In this document: piece after piece, positions 19,886-20,742 of the stretch
Layout of the letters: each line of letters begins with the position of its first letter
How positions within the stretch are numbered: position 1 is the first letter of the stretch
Assembly: GCA_964371935.1 (NCBI GenBank)
Contig: CAYJOT010000012.1
Location: forward strand, 1-20,742
DNA: 20,742 nucleotides
From: JACQRW01 sp964371935
GTDB lineage: Bacteria; Patescibacteriota; Minisyncoccia; Sungbacterales; HO2-52-23
Direction of reading: 5' to 3'
Translations under genes and position numbers: made by a program
The notes under the pieces: model-generated
Database searches by the model: none
The model's input: only the letters and a program-made list of their open reading frames with translations
What the model was told of the DNA's origin: nothing

Positions 19886-19924
19886 GTGCTGGCGAAAATT
19901 CAAGAAATCTGTTACCGTACTGGT

Positions 19925-20441
19925 ATGCTCAGAAACTACATTACAGGTAAAACGGCAGTATTCAGATGCGTCCAATATCTACTTCTCCCAAAAGACACTT
20001 GGATGGCGCATTGATTTCAAAAAATTGATCGAGTATTTCAAACGGGAGAGCAATCTCTATCGCATCATCTTTTATAGAGCGATCAATCCTGATAATGAGT
20101 GGGAACGGCGATTTCATGATTTTCTCGAAATTGTCGGATATACGGTCAAGCACAAGAAAATCAAATTTATCAAAGATAAGACCGATCAGGAGCGCGGAGG
20201 ACATCACAAAGGCAACATTGATGTTGATCTTACTATTGATGCGGTTCACCTGCGGGACGAGTATGATTCTTTTATCCTCCTTTCCGGTGATGGAGATTTT
20301 GAATCATTGCTTAAATATTTGAAAGCATACAAGAAACGCTGCATCATCCTGTCTACGAAAAGCCATGTCTCAATTGAACTCATTCGTCAGGCGAAGTTCA
20401 TCGATTTCAAGAAGATCAAAAGTGAAATCGCGTTCCCATAA
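19925..20441 (+). pseudogene. NYN domain protein, frameshifted paralogue
   Basis: The ATG at 19925 opens MLRNYITGKTAVF, matching the start of the intact NYN protein at 8829 (MLRQFIKGRVYVF). At 19964 the frame breaks; two bases later in phase, DASNIYFSQKTLGWRIDFKK continues to the stop at 20439-20441. Restoring two bases between codon F13 and D15 gives 172 residues, exactly the length of the other NYN protein. The missing residue is the Ile before the first catalytic Asp. Other acidic residues are intact (NIDVDLTID, SGDGDF). The upstream open frame from 19758 runs through the small RNA and is not credible as the N-terminus. It may be a real frameshift or a sequencing error. Confidence 0.7.
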
Positions 20442-20550
20442 AACGAAATTTCCCCGACTTTCGTCAGGGAATGCCTGGTTCTGTTCTACCGTAATAGAAC
20501 GATGTTATTATAGCAAAAAAGGCAAAATCATGTCAAGCGTGGCTATATAG
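20442..20550. other. Intergenic region with small hairpins
   Basis: After the NYN frame there are two imperfect inverted repeats: TTCCC/GGGAA around 20451-20473, and GTTCT/AGAAC around 20484-20500. Neither has a T-tract. They may form the mRNA end of the NYN gene. Confidence 0.3.
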
Positions 20551-20724
20551 TTTGACAACTTATCTGTTGCAAATGAAAATAGTGATGGTCTTGTGTATGA
20601 TGAAATCGAAATATTTATAATGCTTGCACGAACTATTACCTTTGTTATGCAAAAGGAGTTAAATTCTACGGAAGGTTTTAATGAATGGTATAATGGACTG
20701 GAAAATTTAGACAGGTATATTTAG
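20551..20724 (+). pseudogene. Fragment of a conserved-looking protein
   Basis: A frame opens after TAG 20548-20550 and ends at TAG 20722-20724, giving 57 residues with well-formed sequence (VANENSDGLVYDEIEIFIML, then ARTITFVMQKE and FNEWYNGLEN). The first in-frame ATG is only at 20620; GTG 20593 is another possible start. It resembles an N-terminal domain of an uncharacterised CPR protein, but the expected start and the C-terminal part are missing. I cannot name the family. A TTGACA at 20552-20557 may be chance. Confidence 0.35.
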
Positions 20725-20742
20725 TGGATAGACTGCGATAGA

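Noticed and set aside
19758..19963. N-terminal extension of the second NYN protein
   Set aside because: This frame crosses a promoter, the candidate small RNA and its terminator; the true N-terminus is readable in another frame from 19925.

Overview
The window looks like a chromosome segment from a Candidate Phyla Radiation (Patescibacteria) bacterium. The evidence is the gene set: DUF5678, DUF5674, a short DnaX without a tau tail, a FAD/FMN dehydrogenase of the GlcD type, a wHTH plus Cas2-like protein without any CRISPR array, NYN-domain proteins, an RRM protein with a glycine-rich tail and a GspG-like prepilin. Genes are small and tightly packed and Shine-Dalgarno sites are rare. TGA is used as a normal stop in several tightly overlapping gene pairs, so the genetic code appears standard.

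Layout. 1-300: end of one gene, then a DUF5678 gene. 297-724: IS-derived ends and an internally deleted, MITE-like element with a transposase fragment. 727-3312: a three-gene ABC-2 exporter operon (two permeases, one ATPase) starting 3 nt beyond the element. 3337-4944: a 44-bp palindrome, then a GHKL ATPase gene interrupted by one in-frame TGA at a conserved glycine. 4961-6330: promoter, tiny ORF, terminator-like hairpin, large second hairpin and an ATP-grasp-like gene. 6379-7733: isoaspartyl peptidase plus DUF2000. 7776-8425: a toxin-antitoxin pair (RHH/MazF). 8451-9347: frameshifted Nudix gene coupled to an NYN gene. 9467-11845: DUF5674, peptide deformylase, a small coiled-coil protein, a prepilin and a uracil-DNA glycosylase. 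11854-13333: ZIP metal transporter on the minus strand divergent from a Fur-family regulator. 13384-15039: FAD-linked dehydrogenase. 15072-16266: a wHTH plus Cas2-like gene bracketed by two copies of the 44-bp palindrome, then a Nudix gene. 16273-16860: RRM protein with a long structured leader. 16887-17375: decayed IS481-like element. 17376-19622: GtrA protein, a small membrane protein, dnaX and tRNA-Gln. 19764-20724: a candidate small RNA, a frameshifted NYN paralogue and a gene fragment.

How it works together. The most interesting structure is a 44-bp triple-dyad palindrome found three times with fixed geometry. Two copies bracket the wHTH-Cas2-like gene and each of the three copies lies 14-61 bp upstream of a start codon (GHKL ATPase, the wHTH-Cas2-like gene itself, Nudix). 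It could be the operator of a small regulon or a REP-like mobile element tied to that protein. A second theme is leaderless expression: at least eight genes have a -10 hexamer only 6-8 nt before the ATG. Third, several genes carry single disruptive changes (GHKL nonsense codon, Nudix +1, NYN 2-nt deletion). Any of these could be a sequencing or assembly error, real decay or recoding. All family names come from my reading of motifs, not from searches.
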